Below, one piece after another: positions 49,180-58,189 of a DNA stretch of 64,000 nucleotides (positions within the stretch are counted from its first letter, which is position 1; the number at the start of each line of letters is the position of its first letter). The notes beneath the pieces were generated by a model, which did not search any database, was not told the origin of the DNA, and saw nothing but the letters and a program-made list of their open reading frames with translations. The translations under genes were made by a program, and so were the position numbers. Source of the DNA: an uncultured Bryobacterales bacterium (GTDB taxonomy: Bacteria; Acidobacteriota; Terriglobia; Bryobacterales; UBA6623); NCBI GenBank assembly GCA_951813065.1, contig CATOTH010000006.1:310001-374000 (forward strand), written 5' to 3'.

Positions 49180-50475
49180 TCAAACGCGCGGCAACGTCCA
49201 GGGGCTTCGGTACTCGCGGCCGAGAAGTTGATTCGCTTGTTCATCCGATCCAAATCTCTCGGAAACCGCGTCGAACTGTAGCTTGCGGTCAGTGCGCCAC
49301 GCGATATTTCCAAGATGGATCAGTCCTGACGCGCAATGGCCGATCTCGATGTCGCAGGCAGGGTGCCTGCCATTCCTGATCGCGGCCAACATGTCACGCT
49401 TGTGCCGGGCGTCGTCATCGTCCTTGGTGCTCGACCCGGAGGCGACGATCTTGTTGCGCTCGTCGAATGCCCGCCAGCTACCGTTCCCGATCACCACGTA
49501 GCCATTCTCCCCGTACACGGCAGAGCCCTCAGCCTCCCCATCCATGGGTGTCGGCTGCCAGTTGCGCATCTCGTACATCAGTGTCGCGCCCGGGTAATCC
49601 CACGTGACAATGAGCGTGTCGGGCCATTGCTGCGCATCGTCGAAAAAGAACTTGCCTCCTGCCGACGAGACCGCTGACGGCCAGTCGGGCAGCTTCTTGC
49701 CCATCGCCTCGAATCCGGCTGCGAGACCCCGCCGGGCGTAGTCGACACGATGGACGCCGTCGTTACCCAGATCACCGGTTCCGTAGTCGAAGAACCAGCG
49801 CCAACTCCCGTGGAAACGGCTTTTGTTGAACGGGCGTTTCGGCGCGGGACCCAGCCACATGTCGTAGTCGACACCCTCTGGCACGGCCTCGTCGGAAGGG
49901 TACCCGATTCCTTTTTGCTTCGCGCTTTCCCATCCCTTGGCGAAGGCGACTTTTCCCAACGCTCCGGTCCGGATGTATTCGCAGGCCTCTTCGTAGTTTC
50001 GACCGCTTCGCGACTGGATTCCGACCTGCACGACTCGGCTATACTTGCGAGCCGCTTGCAGCATCGCGCGGCCTTCGGCAATGTTGTGGCCCGCTGGCTT
50101 CTCGACATACACGTGCTTGCCCGCCTGGCATGCCAGGATCGTCGGTATCGCGTGCCAGTGAGTTGGAGTGCCCATCACGACTGCGTCGATGTCGGGATCC
50201 TCCAGAAGGCGTCGGAAATCAGTCTCCACGCCCGGAGCGTGTCCTTGTCTTTCGCCGACGGAGGCAACCGCCTGGTCGAACAATCGGTGGTCCACATCGC
50301 AGATTGTCTTGACCCGCACCTCGGGCATTTCGGCGAACCCATGGAGCAGTTGTCGGCCCCGGCCGCGAAAGCCCATCATCGCCACAGTGAAGCGCTCGTT
50401 GACACTCGCCCCGCTCAAGAAGGCGGGCGCCGACGAACCTGCAGCGGCCAGCATGAAGGTGCGTCGTGTCGTCAT
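49180..50475 (-). CDS. Exported Gfo/Idh/MocA-family oxidoreductase
   Basis: The start at 50475 gives a Tat-like leader ('TTRRTFMLAAAGSSAPAFLS'). The 431-residue protein shows a Rossmann start 'FTVAMMGFRGRGRQLLHG', the conserved 'GKHVYVEKPAGHNIAEGRAM' with the catalytic EKP lysine, and a C-terminal sugar-binding-type domain. Members oxidise or reduce sugars and related alcohols with NAD(P); exported forms are frequent in Acidobacteriota and PVC bacteria. It is the last gene of a minus-strand series with the BNR-repeat and the large secreted protein genes. Confidence 0.88.
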   Translation of the reverse strand: MTTRRTFMLAAAGSSAPAFLSGASVNERFTVAMMGFRGRGRQLLHGFAEMPEVRVKTICDVDHRLFDQAVASVGERQGHAPGVETDFRRLLEDPDIDAVVMGTPTHWHAIPTILACQAGKHVYVEKPAGHNIAEGRAMLQAARKYSRVVQVGIQSRSGRNYEEACEYIRTGALGKVAFAKGWESAKQKGIGYPSDEAVPEGVDYDMWLGPAPKRPFNKSRFHGSWRWFFDYGTGDLGNDGVHRVDYARRGLAAGFEAMGKKLPDWPSAVSSAGGKFFFDDAQQWPDTLIVTWDYPGATLMYEMRNWQPTPMDGEAEGSAVYGENGYVVIGNGSWRAFDERNKIVASGSSTKDDDDARHKRDMLAAIRNGRHPACDIEIGHCASGLIHLGNIAWRTDRKLQFDAVSERFGSDEQANQLLGREYRSPWTLPRV

Positions 50476-50547
50476 GATCGAGATTCCCGCTGCCACATTA
50501 GCGCGAACTCCCGACCCAAGTCGAGGCCTGATGAGAAAGCGACGATC

Positions 50548-51531
50548 CTATTGTCTCAGGGGGCCAGTCACGTCCCACCACTCTCCACCGCTGGTTGTCT
50601 TGAGCACGCCGCCCTCACCTCCGTAGTAGAGGGTTGGCGGACTCGTCTTCGCATCGAAGACCAAGGTCCACGTTCTGTTGGACCATTGCAGGCCAGCCGG
50701 CTGAAATCTGCGGCCGCCGTCGATGCTGCGAAAGACGCCCTTCGTCGTGCCTGCGTACACGTGACTCGGCTCAGTTGGATCGACTGCAAGTGCAAGGATT
50801 TCTCCGGCAAGCGGCACTTGCCCCAATGCCCAGCTCCGGCCCCCGTCCGTGGACTTGAACACCCCGGCCGGGCTAGTCGCTGCGTACAGGACGCTGGGAT
50901 TCGACGGATCGATCGCGATCGCTCGCACATCGATGTCGTACAGGCCCTCCGGATCCACTGACCAGGATTGTCCCCCGTCCACGGACTTGTACACTCCGTG
51001 CCAGGTGCCGGCGTATAGGATCTCCGGCTTGCTGGGGTTTGCGACCAGACACCGCACGGTCTTGTCGATCAAACCCCGGTTCGCCTCATCCCATGTCTTA
51101 CCGCCATCCGCAGTCTTGAAGACGCCTCCTCCGTCCGTGCCTGCGTAGACGACCTGACTATTGCTCGGATCGATTATCAATCCTCGGATTCTCCCATTGG
51201 TGACTCCGGAACTGGCCCGCGTCCAGGAGATAGCCCCATCCGTCGACTTGTACACTCCCATTTCGTAGGTGCCGGCGTAGACCACATCGGGATTCGAGCG
51301 GTCCAGTACGATGGCGCGCGGAGACAGCGCCTCGAGACCGGTGGAGGGCCAGTTGTCCTTGCCTCCCGAACTTGTCTTGCAGAGACCCTTGGCAGCACCG
51401 ACGAAGACGATCAGGGGATCCGTAGGGTGCAACGCGATCGCCTGCGTCTCTCCACCTCCGGGCGAGCCCATCTGAGCCAGTCCACCCGCTTGCGGGCAAA
51501 CAATGGCGAGGATGACTAGCAGCGCTCTCAT
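50548..51531 (-). CDS. Secreted BNR/Asp-box-repeat beta-propeller protein
   Basis: The 327-residue protein has a signal peptide and six to seven repeats of the form 'VVYAGT..GVYKSTDGG.SW' (for example 'VVYAGTDGGGVFKTADGGKT' and 'ILYAGTWHGVYKSVDGGQSW'), the Asp-box signature of Ycf48/sialidase-like propellers. No catalytic residues of sialidases are evident, so a binding or assembly role is more likely. Its ATG follows the TAG of the upstream gene without a gap, indicating translational coupling. Confidence 0.85.
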   Translation of the reverse strand: MRALLVILAIVCPQAGGLAQMGSPGGGETQAIALHPTDPLIVFVGAAKGLCKTSSGGKDNWPSTGLEALSPRAIVLDRSNPDVVYAGTYEMGVYKSTDGAISWTRASSGVTNGRIRGLIIDPSNSQVVYAGTDGGGVFKTADGGKTWDEANRGLIDKTVRCLVANPSKPEILYAGTWHGVYKSVDGGQSWSVDPEGLYDIDVRAIAIDPSNPSVLYAATSPAGVFKSTDGGRSWALGQVPLAGEILALAVDPTEPSHVYAGTTKGVFRSIDGGRRFQPAGLQWSNRTWTLVFDAKTSPPTLYYGGEGGVLKTTSGGEWWDVTGPLRQ

Positions 51532-53484
51532 CTAACGATCGTTCCGGCTATCCCACGGGAAAGCGTACCGAGGCGATGACGCGAATCGCTCGAGCCCGAT
51601 CACCAGGGTAATTCCCGCGCCAGGCTCGAGAGCGATCTCGAAATACGTTCCGTCCACCCGCCTGATGCGGCGTTCGGATGCGCCGGCGTCCGGCGGATTG
51701 GAGCCCGGAGTCCATTCGGGGACTGCCGCTTGGTGCGACACATCCCTGATGCGATGCTCGCCATACGCTCCTCCTTGGACGATGAGTCTCCGCCTCTCGA
51801 ACAGGTTGGTGTTGACGAACTCGACCGTGACCGAATCCGCTGCGATCTCCGTGACCAGCGCAGCGACACCTTGCGGCAGTCCGGCTTGGCGCCTTTCGAG
51901 GTCGAAGTACCGGAGGTACGAATGCAGCATCTCGCCGCGCTTGTGCACGGGAAGTCCAGCGATCGTGAGTCGAACCAGGTTGTCTGTGGGTATGGGATCC
52001 AGCGCCAGCCAGTGTGCGTCGTACCAGGTTTCCGGGTCACCGTGCTCGTTGAGGATCCGCGCAAGCTTGCGATGAACGAACTGCAGGTCCCGGCGGAACG
52101 CCTCAACAGGAAACTGCGGGTTTGCCCCTCGAACGAAGTAGGCCCATCCGAGGTCCGGGTCTCTCACTCCGCCGCGTATCTTTTCCAGTTCCCCTAATCG
52201 CTCCACGTGCTCCCAGTCTTGCGCGGACTGCGACATATGCCAGAGGTGCACGTACGGATACGGCGACTCCCGAGTGAAGTGGTGCCATTTGCGAGAGCTG
52301 TCATACCGAATGGGCACTATCGAGACTCCGTCGCGAATCTCACCTCGCGCAAGCATCACCTGTGCTTGGCTCCTCGGCAGGTCCAGCCAGTGGTCCTCTC
52401 CGGTCACCAGAAGAGCCACCTTGGCAGCGGTCAGCGTTGCCAAAACGATGTCTGTGCCGCCCCGAGGCCACTTCCAGCCGTAGTATCCGCCCCACCAGTG
52501 GCCCCCGTTATGCTCCCCGATTCTCCCGCTCAGACCGACGTTGTCAGGAGTGATCCCTCCGTTCTGTCTCGTGAGGTCGGTCCACTTGCCCAGGTAGTCG
52601 ACAATCCACTGCCGGTACTTCTCATCTCCCGTGTATAGGAACGCATTCGCGATCAACGGCGCGGCGGTGAGGTTGATCGGCACGTCTCCCCTGGCCATCC
52701 GTTCGCTCATGGCCTGCACGATCCGCGCGAACTGGTCGTCGTTCGGATGATCGTTGATCCACCCGCTGGGCGAGCTCACTCCCGGGATATCGTCGAATGG
52801 TAGGTGGTAGTAGGCGAGGTTCGCGTTCGTCGGAATCCAGTCGCGCTTCGTCCATTGCATTTTCGGTCCGCGGCTGCCCGTCATCGAGGCCCGCATTAGC
52901 CTTCGTTCAGGGTCATAGTTGGGGGCTTCAGGATCCTCGCCGGTATACATTGCTGCGAATCGAATCGACCGGTCCCGGAACGCCTTGTCATGCGGATCCG
53001 CCATTCCCATGGGGTAGAACGAGACGTAGCCCTCCCCGTGGTGCATCCAGTCCCAGTTGCTGTCGAATTCGCGATAGATCTGGCCGTACCGCGTGAACTG
53101 GCGTGTGATGCCCTCCCAGACTCTGCGGTGGAGGGTGTCCAGGTCTTTCGAGCCCCCAAGCACGTGGTGAAGCGAGAAGCCGCGGAATCCCTCGTAGGCA
53201 TCGTCGGAGGAGTTCATTCCGCCCTCGTAGCGCTCTTTCCATCGCAATGTCGCGTCAGGTAGCGTGTAGGTCCTGTAGAACTCGACCCCGGCACGGTCCA
53301 GGGTTTCGATCAGGTGACGTTGCAGCACGGCCCATGCCGGAGCTGCGCGCGGAATCTCCGCGACGATCACAGGAACCCCGGGAAGGGGATTGCCTCGGCT
53401 ATCGACTGCAATGGCTCGCGGCGCGAGTGCTCCAAGGGCGATTGCCAAGGCAGTCGGTACAAGAACGCATCGCCGACTTGCCAT
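51532..53484 (-). CDS. Large secreted protein of unknown function
   Basis: The 650-residue protein has a signal peptide ('VLVPTALAIALGALAPRAIA'). Its middle part is helical and rich in Trp, Tyr and His ('NWDWMHHGEGYVSFYP', 'GEHNGGHWWGGYYGWKW', 'TLTAAKVALLVTGEDHWLDL'), followed by a beta-rich C-terminal domain. The composition and spacing suggest an (alpha/alpha)6-barrel of the glycosidase/lyase or linalool-isomerase type, but I do not recognise a family. It is coupled to the BNR-repeat gene, so the two may act together at the cell surface. Confidence 0.6.
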   Translation of the reverse strand: MASRRCVLVPTALAIALGALAPRAIAVDSRGNPLPGVPVIVAEIPRAAPAWAVLQRHLIETLDRAGVEFYRTYTLPDATLRWKERYEGGMNSSDDAYEGFRGFSLHHVLGGSKDLDTLHRRVWEGITRQFTRYGQIYREFDSNWDWMHHGEGYVSFYPMGMADPHDKAFRDRSIRFAAMYTGEDPEAPNYDPERRLMRASMTGSRGPKMQWTKRDWIPTNANLAYYHLPFDDIPGVSSPSGWINDHPNDDQFARIVQAMSERMARGDVPINLTAAPLIANAFLYTGDEKYRQWIVDYLGKWTDLTRQNGGITPDNVGLSGRIGEHNGGHWWGGYYGWKWPRGGTDIVLATLTAAKVALLVTGEDHWLDLPRSQAQVMLARGEIRDGVSIVPIRYDSSRKWHHFTRESPYPYVHLWHMSQSAQDWEHVERLGELEKIRGGVRDPDLGWAYFVRGANPQFPVEAFRRDLQFVHRKLARILNEHGDPETWYDAHWLALDPIPTDNLVRLTIAGLPVHKRGEMLHSYLRYFDLERRQAGLPQGVAALVTEIAADSVTVEFVNTNLFERRRLIVQGGAYGEHRIRDVSHQAAVPEWTPGSNPPDAGASERRIRRVDGTYFEIALEPGAGITLVIGLERFASSPRYAFPWDSRNDR

Positions 53485-53598
53485 GAGGGAATTTGTCCGC
53501 CACGCTACCACGTTTGCGCGGCGCGTTGCCTAGCCTTCCCCGGGGCGTTCGCGAAGGGGCCCGCTAGCCGGACGCACCCTCTTGGAACATGGCACGTT

Positions 53599-54942
53599 CT
53601 AGCGGCCATCCATGACGACCTCGAGTTCCCATGAACGTAGTGCCCGGGAGAGCTCTTCGAGGATCTCTGGGCGCTCAACCGCCAAGTCAACAGACTCCCC
53701 AATATCACGTTCCAAATCATATAGCTCCAGCGATTTGTTTGCGTTTCGCACGAGCTTCCATTGGTTCCGCCTAACGGCTGCCTTCGTGCGCATCCTCCAG
53801 AAGAGCGTGCGCGGGGCTGGATCGCGGCCCTCCAGCAGGAGCGGTGCCAAGCTGGCGCCGTCATGGGCGGGTACGTTCGTGTCGACCTCGGCAAGTTCCG
53901 CAAGGGTCGGGAAGAGGTCGAAACTGGCGCCGAGTGCGTCGGTCACTCCGGGCTGGATTCGGCCAGGCCACCACGCAATCGCCGGCACACGATGGCCGCC
54001 CTCGTAGATGTCGCCCTTCTGTCCGCGGAGCGGGCCGTTCTCGGAAATGTTGTGGTATCCGCCTTGGTATGTGAGGTAGCCGCCATTATCCGAAGTGAAA
54101 ACCACGAACGTGTTGCTCTCAAGTCCGTGCTCCCGGACGGCTCCCAGGATCGCACCCACGCTGCCGTCCACGGCCTCAACCATTTCGTTCACCTTGGCAG
54201 AAACGTCCGTTCCGTCCAGCTGGCCGAGCTTTGTGAGGTTGTGGTAGTCTCCGCCTTCCACGCGATAGCCCGGGTCGTCAGGCCCCTGCCAGGGGAAGTG
54301 GATTGCGAGGTGCGCCACGTACAGGAAGAACGGCTTGTCCCGATGCCGGTTGATGAATTCCACGCTGTGTCGGGTGATCAGGTCGACGCTGTAGCCGCGT
54401 TCCATGTCGAGCTGCGAGTTGTGCCACCAGTCCGGGCGGCCCGACCGATCGATGTGGGAGTGATGGTCGCCGCCACCGCTACCCAGGCCTCGAAAATCAT
54501 CGAATCCCTGGTTTGTTGGCATGAACGGCGGGTGATAGCCGAGATGCCATTTGCCATACATGCCCGTCGCATAGCCTTCGTTCCGCAGGACCTCGGCAAT
54601 CGTGACCGCGTCCAGCGGGAGGCCGGTGTCGTAATCGTCGACGCCCGAGATGGCGCTCTCAAACTGCTCGCCGAAACGTTGGGGATACCGTCCCGTCAGC
54701 AGAGCCGCCCGTGTCGGTGTGCACATCGGGCCGTTTGAGTGGAAGTCTGTGAAGCGCAGGCCCTCGGCAGCCATCCTGTCGATATGGGGGGTGCGATTGC
54801 GCTCGCTGCCATAGACGCCGACATCGGCGTAGCCCAGGTCATCGATCATGATCACGACAAAGTTGGGCGGTTGCTCCGCGGGTCGCCCGCAAGCCATTGA
54901 AGCGAGCACCACGAGGAAGCCGAGGATCCTTGACGTCGTCAT
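53599..54942 (-). CDS. Sulfatase lipoprotein (arylsulfatase type)
   Basis: The 447-residue protein has a lipoprotein signal ('FLVVLASMAC'), 'PPNFVVIMIDDLGYADVGVY' with the paired metal Asp, catalytic C-T-P-T-R with Cys at residue 74, 'GMYGKWHLGYHPPFMPTNQG', 'HLAIHFPW' and 'FTSDNGGYLTYQGGYH'. These are the full arylsulfatase A-type signatures. Its length is typical. The next minus-strand gene starts about 115 bp downstream, so the relation to that operon is open. The divergent fatty-acid transporter starts about 200 bp away. Confidence 0.92.
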   Translation of the reverse strand: MTTSRILGFLVVLASMACGRPAEQPPNFVVIMIDDLGYADVGVYGSERNRTPHIDRMAAEGLRFTDFHSNGPMCTPTRAALLTGRYPQRFGEQFESAISGVDDYDTGLPLDAVTIAEVLRNEGYATGMYGKWHLGYHPPFMPTNQGFDDFRGLGSGGGDHHSHIDRSGRPDWWHNSQLDMERGYSVDLITRHSVEFINRHRDKPFFLYVAHLAIHFPWQGPDDPGYRVEGGDYHNLTKLGQLDGTDVSAKVNEMVEAVDGSVGAILGAVREHGLESNTFVVFTSDNGGYLTYQGGYHNISENGPLRGQKGDIYEGGHRVPAIAWWPGRIQPGVTDALGASFDLFPTLAELAEVDTNVPAHDGASLAPLLLEGRDPAPRTLFWRMRTKAAVRRNQWKLVRNANKSLELYDLERDIGESVDLAVERPEILEELSRALRSWELEVVMDGR

Positions 54943-55148
54943 CGAGCGCAGTGTAGTCCAATACGGTGGCTTGGGACAGGGCGGAAAGCGTTCGTCGTGG
55001 GAAAACCGCTATCCGGTCGCCATCGAAGGGCGACTCATGGAGTCGAATTTCCCGCGGCGATTTCGGGTTCTAGGCCCATCGCTGAAGTCCGGTATACTCT
55101 CGCCAACTGAATCACACCGCGCCACCAGACCGCGGCGTGCTGATCCCC

Positions 55149-56543
55149 ATGGAGACCCGAACCGAGCCCACCCCGCAGGAAGCGCCACCGCCGGACCGCC
55201 TCTATCGAATCGCGCAAACGATCGGGGCGTGGATACCGGATGCAATGACGACCGCCATCCTCCTGATGATGGTACTCGCCGTCGCGGCCATGGCGATAGG
55301 CAATTCGGTCCTCGAGGTGATGGACGCCTACTACGTCGGGCTGTGGATGCTCCTCCCGTTCACGATGCAGATGACACTGATCCTCGTTCTGGGTTCGGCC
55401 CTGGCATCGACGAGATTCTTTCGCCGAATGGTGCTGACTCTGTCCCACCTGCCGCGAAGCGAGGGCCAGACGATCGCGCTTTCGATGGCTACCACCTGCT
55501 GTCTCGCGTACTGCTTCTGGGGACTGAGTCTTGCCTTGGCACCCCTGGTCGCAGTGAGCTATGCGCGCCAGTCGGAGAGGAAGGGATTTCCTGTCGACTT
55601 TCCGTTTCTGCTCTCTGCGAACGCCGCCGCGGGAGCAATCTGGCAGTTCGGGTTCTCGGCCAGCGCACCACTAATGATGAACACGCCGGGCCACTTCCTC
55701 GAGGCTGAGACCGGCTTGATGCCGCTGTCCACGACCATCTGGGCACCGGCGACCCTGATGTTTCTGGGGATCTACCTGAGCTGCGTTTTCGTCACAGCGC
55801 GTGTGCTAATGCCCAAGAAACCGCGTCCGATCTCCATGTTTCCCGAGTCGTGCGAGCTGGCAGAGGCTACGCTGAGCGCCGCGGCTGAGCCAGAAGAAAA
55901 GCCGGAACGCTCGGACCGCTTTGCCGAGCGGCTCGAAGCCTCGCGCTGGCCCTGCACAGTCCTCACGCTGGTGCTCATTTGCTGGCTCGTTTACCACGTT
56001 GTCATCAAGGGAGGAGGGTTGCAGTTGAACTCCCTGATCACGATCCTGCTCACCTTGGGGCTGCTTCTGCACGGCAGCGTGCTGAATTTCACGAAATCAC
56101 TTCCCAGGGCGGTCGTCACGGCATGGCCGGTGATCGTGCTGTACCACCTGTACGCGGGGGTTGCAGGGTTGTTGCAACACACATCCCTCGGGGACGACAT
56201 CGCCTTGTACTTCGCGTCGATCTCGACGGAGCATTCATTCCCGCTCCTCACACTGTTTGCTGCCGCGGTGGTTTCGGTGTTCGTGCCGTCCAGCGGCGGC
56301 CAGTGGGTGATTCAGGGGTTCATCACCACGCAGGCTTCTGTGCAGGTTGGGGTGACTGCGCAGAGAGGGTTGCTGGCGCTGAGTGTGGGCGACCACGTTG
56401 GCAATCTCGTTTCGCCGTTCTGGGCGGTCATCGCGGCCGGAATCGCAAGGATGGACTTCCGAACCTACATTGGCTACAACTACGTTTGGGTCTTGTACTG
56501 GGTCGGACTTGGTGCGCTCTGCTTCACGTTCCTGCCGGCTTGA
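55149..56543 (+). CDS. Short-chain fatty acid transporter, AtoE family
   Basis: The 464-residue membrane protein has about 10-12 helices. 'AQTIGAWIPDAMTTAILLMM' near the N terminus, 'FGFSASAPLMMNTPGHFLE', 'FVPSSGGQWVIQGF' and 'SVGDHVGNLVSPFWAV' are characteristic of the short-chain fatty acid (AtoE/SCFA) transporters. It would import butyrate- or acetate-sized acids. The start at 55149 is chosen because the residues before it are not conserved in style; 55137 is also possible. A sulfatase-fold gene follows after 36 bp, suggesting a plus-strand operon through 59074. Confidence 0.88.
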   Translation: METRTEPTPQEAPPPDRLYRIAQTIGAWIPDAMTTAILLMMVLAVAAMAIGNSVLEVMDAYYVGLWMLLPFTMQMTLILVLGSALASTRFFRRMVLTLSHLPRSEGQTIALSMATTCCLAYCFWGLSLALAPLVAVSYARQSERKGFPVDFPFLLSANAAAGAIWQFGFSASAPLMMNTPGHFLEAETGLMPLSTTIWAPATLMFLGIYLSCVFVTARVLMPKKPRPISMFPESCELAEATLSAAAEPEEKPERSDRFAERLEASRWPCTVLTLVLICWLVYHVVIKGGGLQLNSLITILLTLGLLLHGSVLNFTKSLPRAVVTAWPVIVLYHLYAGVAGLLQHTSLGDDIALYFASISTEHSFPLLTLFAAAVVSVFVPSSGGQWVIQGFITTQASVQVGVTAQRGLLALSVGDHVGNLVSPFWAVIAAGIARMDFRTYIGYNYVWVLYWVGLGALCFTFLPA

Positions 56544-56579
56544 GCCGGGTGCCACTTGTATGTGGTAGGCTTCGCAGGT

Positions 56580-58148
56580 ATGGCGGATTCCAAGCCTGAC
56601 AAGCTTTCTCGCAGGGGGTTTCTTGCCGGAACATCGACAGCCGCGGCTGGCGCTTCGGCGGGGTTGGCCGGATGTGCGACTGCACCCCCCGCTGAGTTGT
56701 CGGGCGGGGAGTGGGAGCGGCCTCCCAACCAGCGAGGCAGGGGTAACCGCCAGAACCTGATCTTCCTCAACACCGACACGTTCCGTGCTGACAACCTCCA
56801 GGCGTATGGGGGCAACGGTCTCGTCAAGTGCCCGGAGCTGGACAGGTTCGCCGAGGACTGCGTGATCTTCGACGACTGCTATCCGGAAGGGATGCCGACC
56901 ATTCCGATCCGGCGCGTGTTGATGACGGGTCGGCGGATCGTGCCATACCACTATTTCCACCAGCACGAACCGGTCCAGACTCCGGGCTGGCACGAGTTGT
57001 ACTACGAAGACCAGACAATGTCGGAGACGCTGCTCGAGGCCGGCTACAACACCGCTCTGATCGCCGACATACCTCATCTGCAGAGGCCAAGCAAGAACTT
57101 CCATCGGGGCTACCGGTACTACGAGTGGTCGCGTGGCCATGAGGTCGACTACTACGAACAGGCACCCGCGGACCTGCAGGACATCGTTCCGGAGCATTAT
57201 CCCAAGGAGTTTTGGGATCGCTGGGTGGAAATGAATCCGGGGCGCCCGGACTTCATGCGGCAGTTCTTGGCCAATCGCAACCGATACGAGCAAGAGTGTG
57301 AAGCGGTCATCGAACTCACCGCGAAGAACGTGATCAATTGGCTGCGTCGGAACCACGACAAGCAGCCGTTCTTCCTGCATTTGGAAGCGTTCGATCCGCA
57401 TGAGCCGTGGGATCCCCCCAAGCGCTTCTTGGACGAGTACATGCCGGACGCCACAGGGCCGAAATGGTGGGAACCGCCATATGCGGACATTGAGGTGCCA
57501 CAGTCCGGCATCGATCGTCTGCGGGCGAACTACGCCGGAGAGTCGATGTGCGTTGACTATTGGATCGGCGAAATCCTCGCCACGATCGAAGAGCTGGGCC
57601 TGTACGACAACTCGGTAGTGGTCTTCTTCTCCGACCACGGCACGTTGCTCGGTGAGCAAGGTGTCTTCCTCAAGGGACCCACCCGCATCCGACGTCAAGT
57701 CACCCACAACCCGTTCCTAGTGCGGCTGCCCGGAAAGGAGAAGGCCGGCACACGGGCTTCTGGGTTCATCCACCATCCCGACGTGCTGCCGACGCTGTTC
57801 AATCTGCTGGAACTGGATCCACCGCCCCGCGCAACCGGAAAGAACCTCTGGGGTCTCGCCAGCGGCGAGGCAAGCCCTCACGACGGGCTCGTGCAGGTTT
57901 ACGGCTGGATCGGGGCTATTCGCACGAAGGATTGGCAGCTGTCCAAGGTCGTCGATCGCGAGCGACTTGGATATGACTACGAAACGCAGCTATACAGCCT
58001 TGCGGGCGATCCCGACGAACTCACGAACGTCGCGGCTCAGCATCCCGAGGTCGTCGCAGATCTGGGTGCGCGGATAGACAGCTATCTTGCGTCCGGAACG
58101 GAAATCACCAAGGGCCACTTCCACGCGAAGGAAGACTACAGTCCGTAA
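56580..58148 (+). CDS. Tat-exported sulfatase-fold protein with Thr at the catalytic Cys position
   Basis: The 522-residue protein starts at 56580 with a twin-arginine leader ('DKLSRRGFLAGTSTAAAG') and a lipobox-like Cys. The fold is clear: 'NLIFLNTDTFRADNLQAYGG', 'FFSDHGTLLGEQGVFLKGPT', and a C-terminal 'TQLYSLAGDPDELTNVA'. At the position of C/S-x-P-x-R it reads 'PTIPIRRVLMTG', so Thr stands where Cys or Ser is converted to formylglycine. The enzyme therefore cannot use the normal sulfatase mechanism. Thr is the nucleophile in other alkaline-phosphatase-superfamily phospho-transfer enzymes, so phosphodiesterase or phosphatase activity is possible. The stop overlaps an alternative ATG of the next gene. 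Confidence 0.82.
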   Translation: MADSKPDKLSRRGFLAGTSTAAAGASAGLAGCATAPPAELSGGEWERPPNQRGRGNRQNLIFLNTDTFRADNLQAYGGNGLVKCPELDRFAEDCVIFDDCYPEGMPTIPIRRVLMTGRRIVPYHYFHQHEPVQTPGWHELYYEDQTMSETLLEAGYNTALIADIPHLQRPSKNFHRGYRYYEWSRGHEVDYYEQAPADLQDIVPEHYPKEFWDRWVEMNPGRPDFMRQFLANRNRYEQECEAVIELTAKNVINWLRRNHDKQPFFLHLEAFDPHEPWDPPKRFLDEYMPDATGPKWWEPPYADIEVPQSGIDRLRANYAGESMCVDYWIGEILATIEELGLYDNSVVVFFSDHGTLLGEQGVFLKGPTRIRRQVTHNPFLVRLPGKEKAGTRASGFIHHPDVLPTLFNLLELDPPPRATGKNLWGLASGEASPHDGLVQVYGWIGAIRTKDWQLSKVVDRERLGYDYETQLYSLAGDPDELTNVAAQHPEVVADLGARIDSYLASGTEITKGHFHAKEDYSP

Positions 58149-58189
58149 TGGGCAGCAAGGCCTCAGAACAACCGAAAGGAATCGAAATC

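Noticed and set aside
48910-49281. 123-codon plus-strand frame between scpA and the oxidoreductase
   Set aside because: It overlaps the oxidoreductase C terminus and shows no recognisable family or good ribosome-binding site.
56235-57707. 490-codon minus-strand open frame
   Set aside because: It is antisense to the transporter and the sulfatase-fold gene, and no family features are visible.
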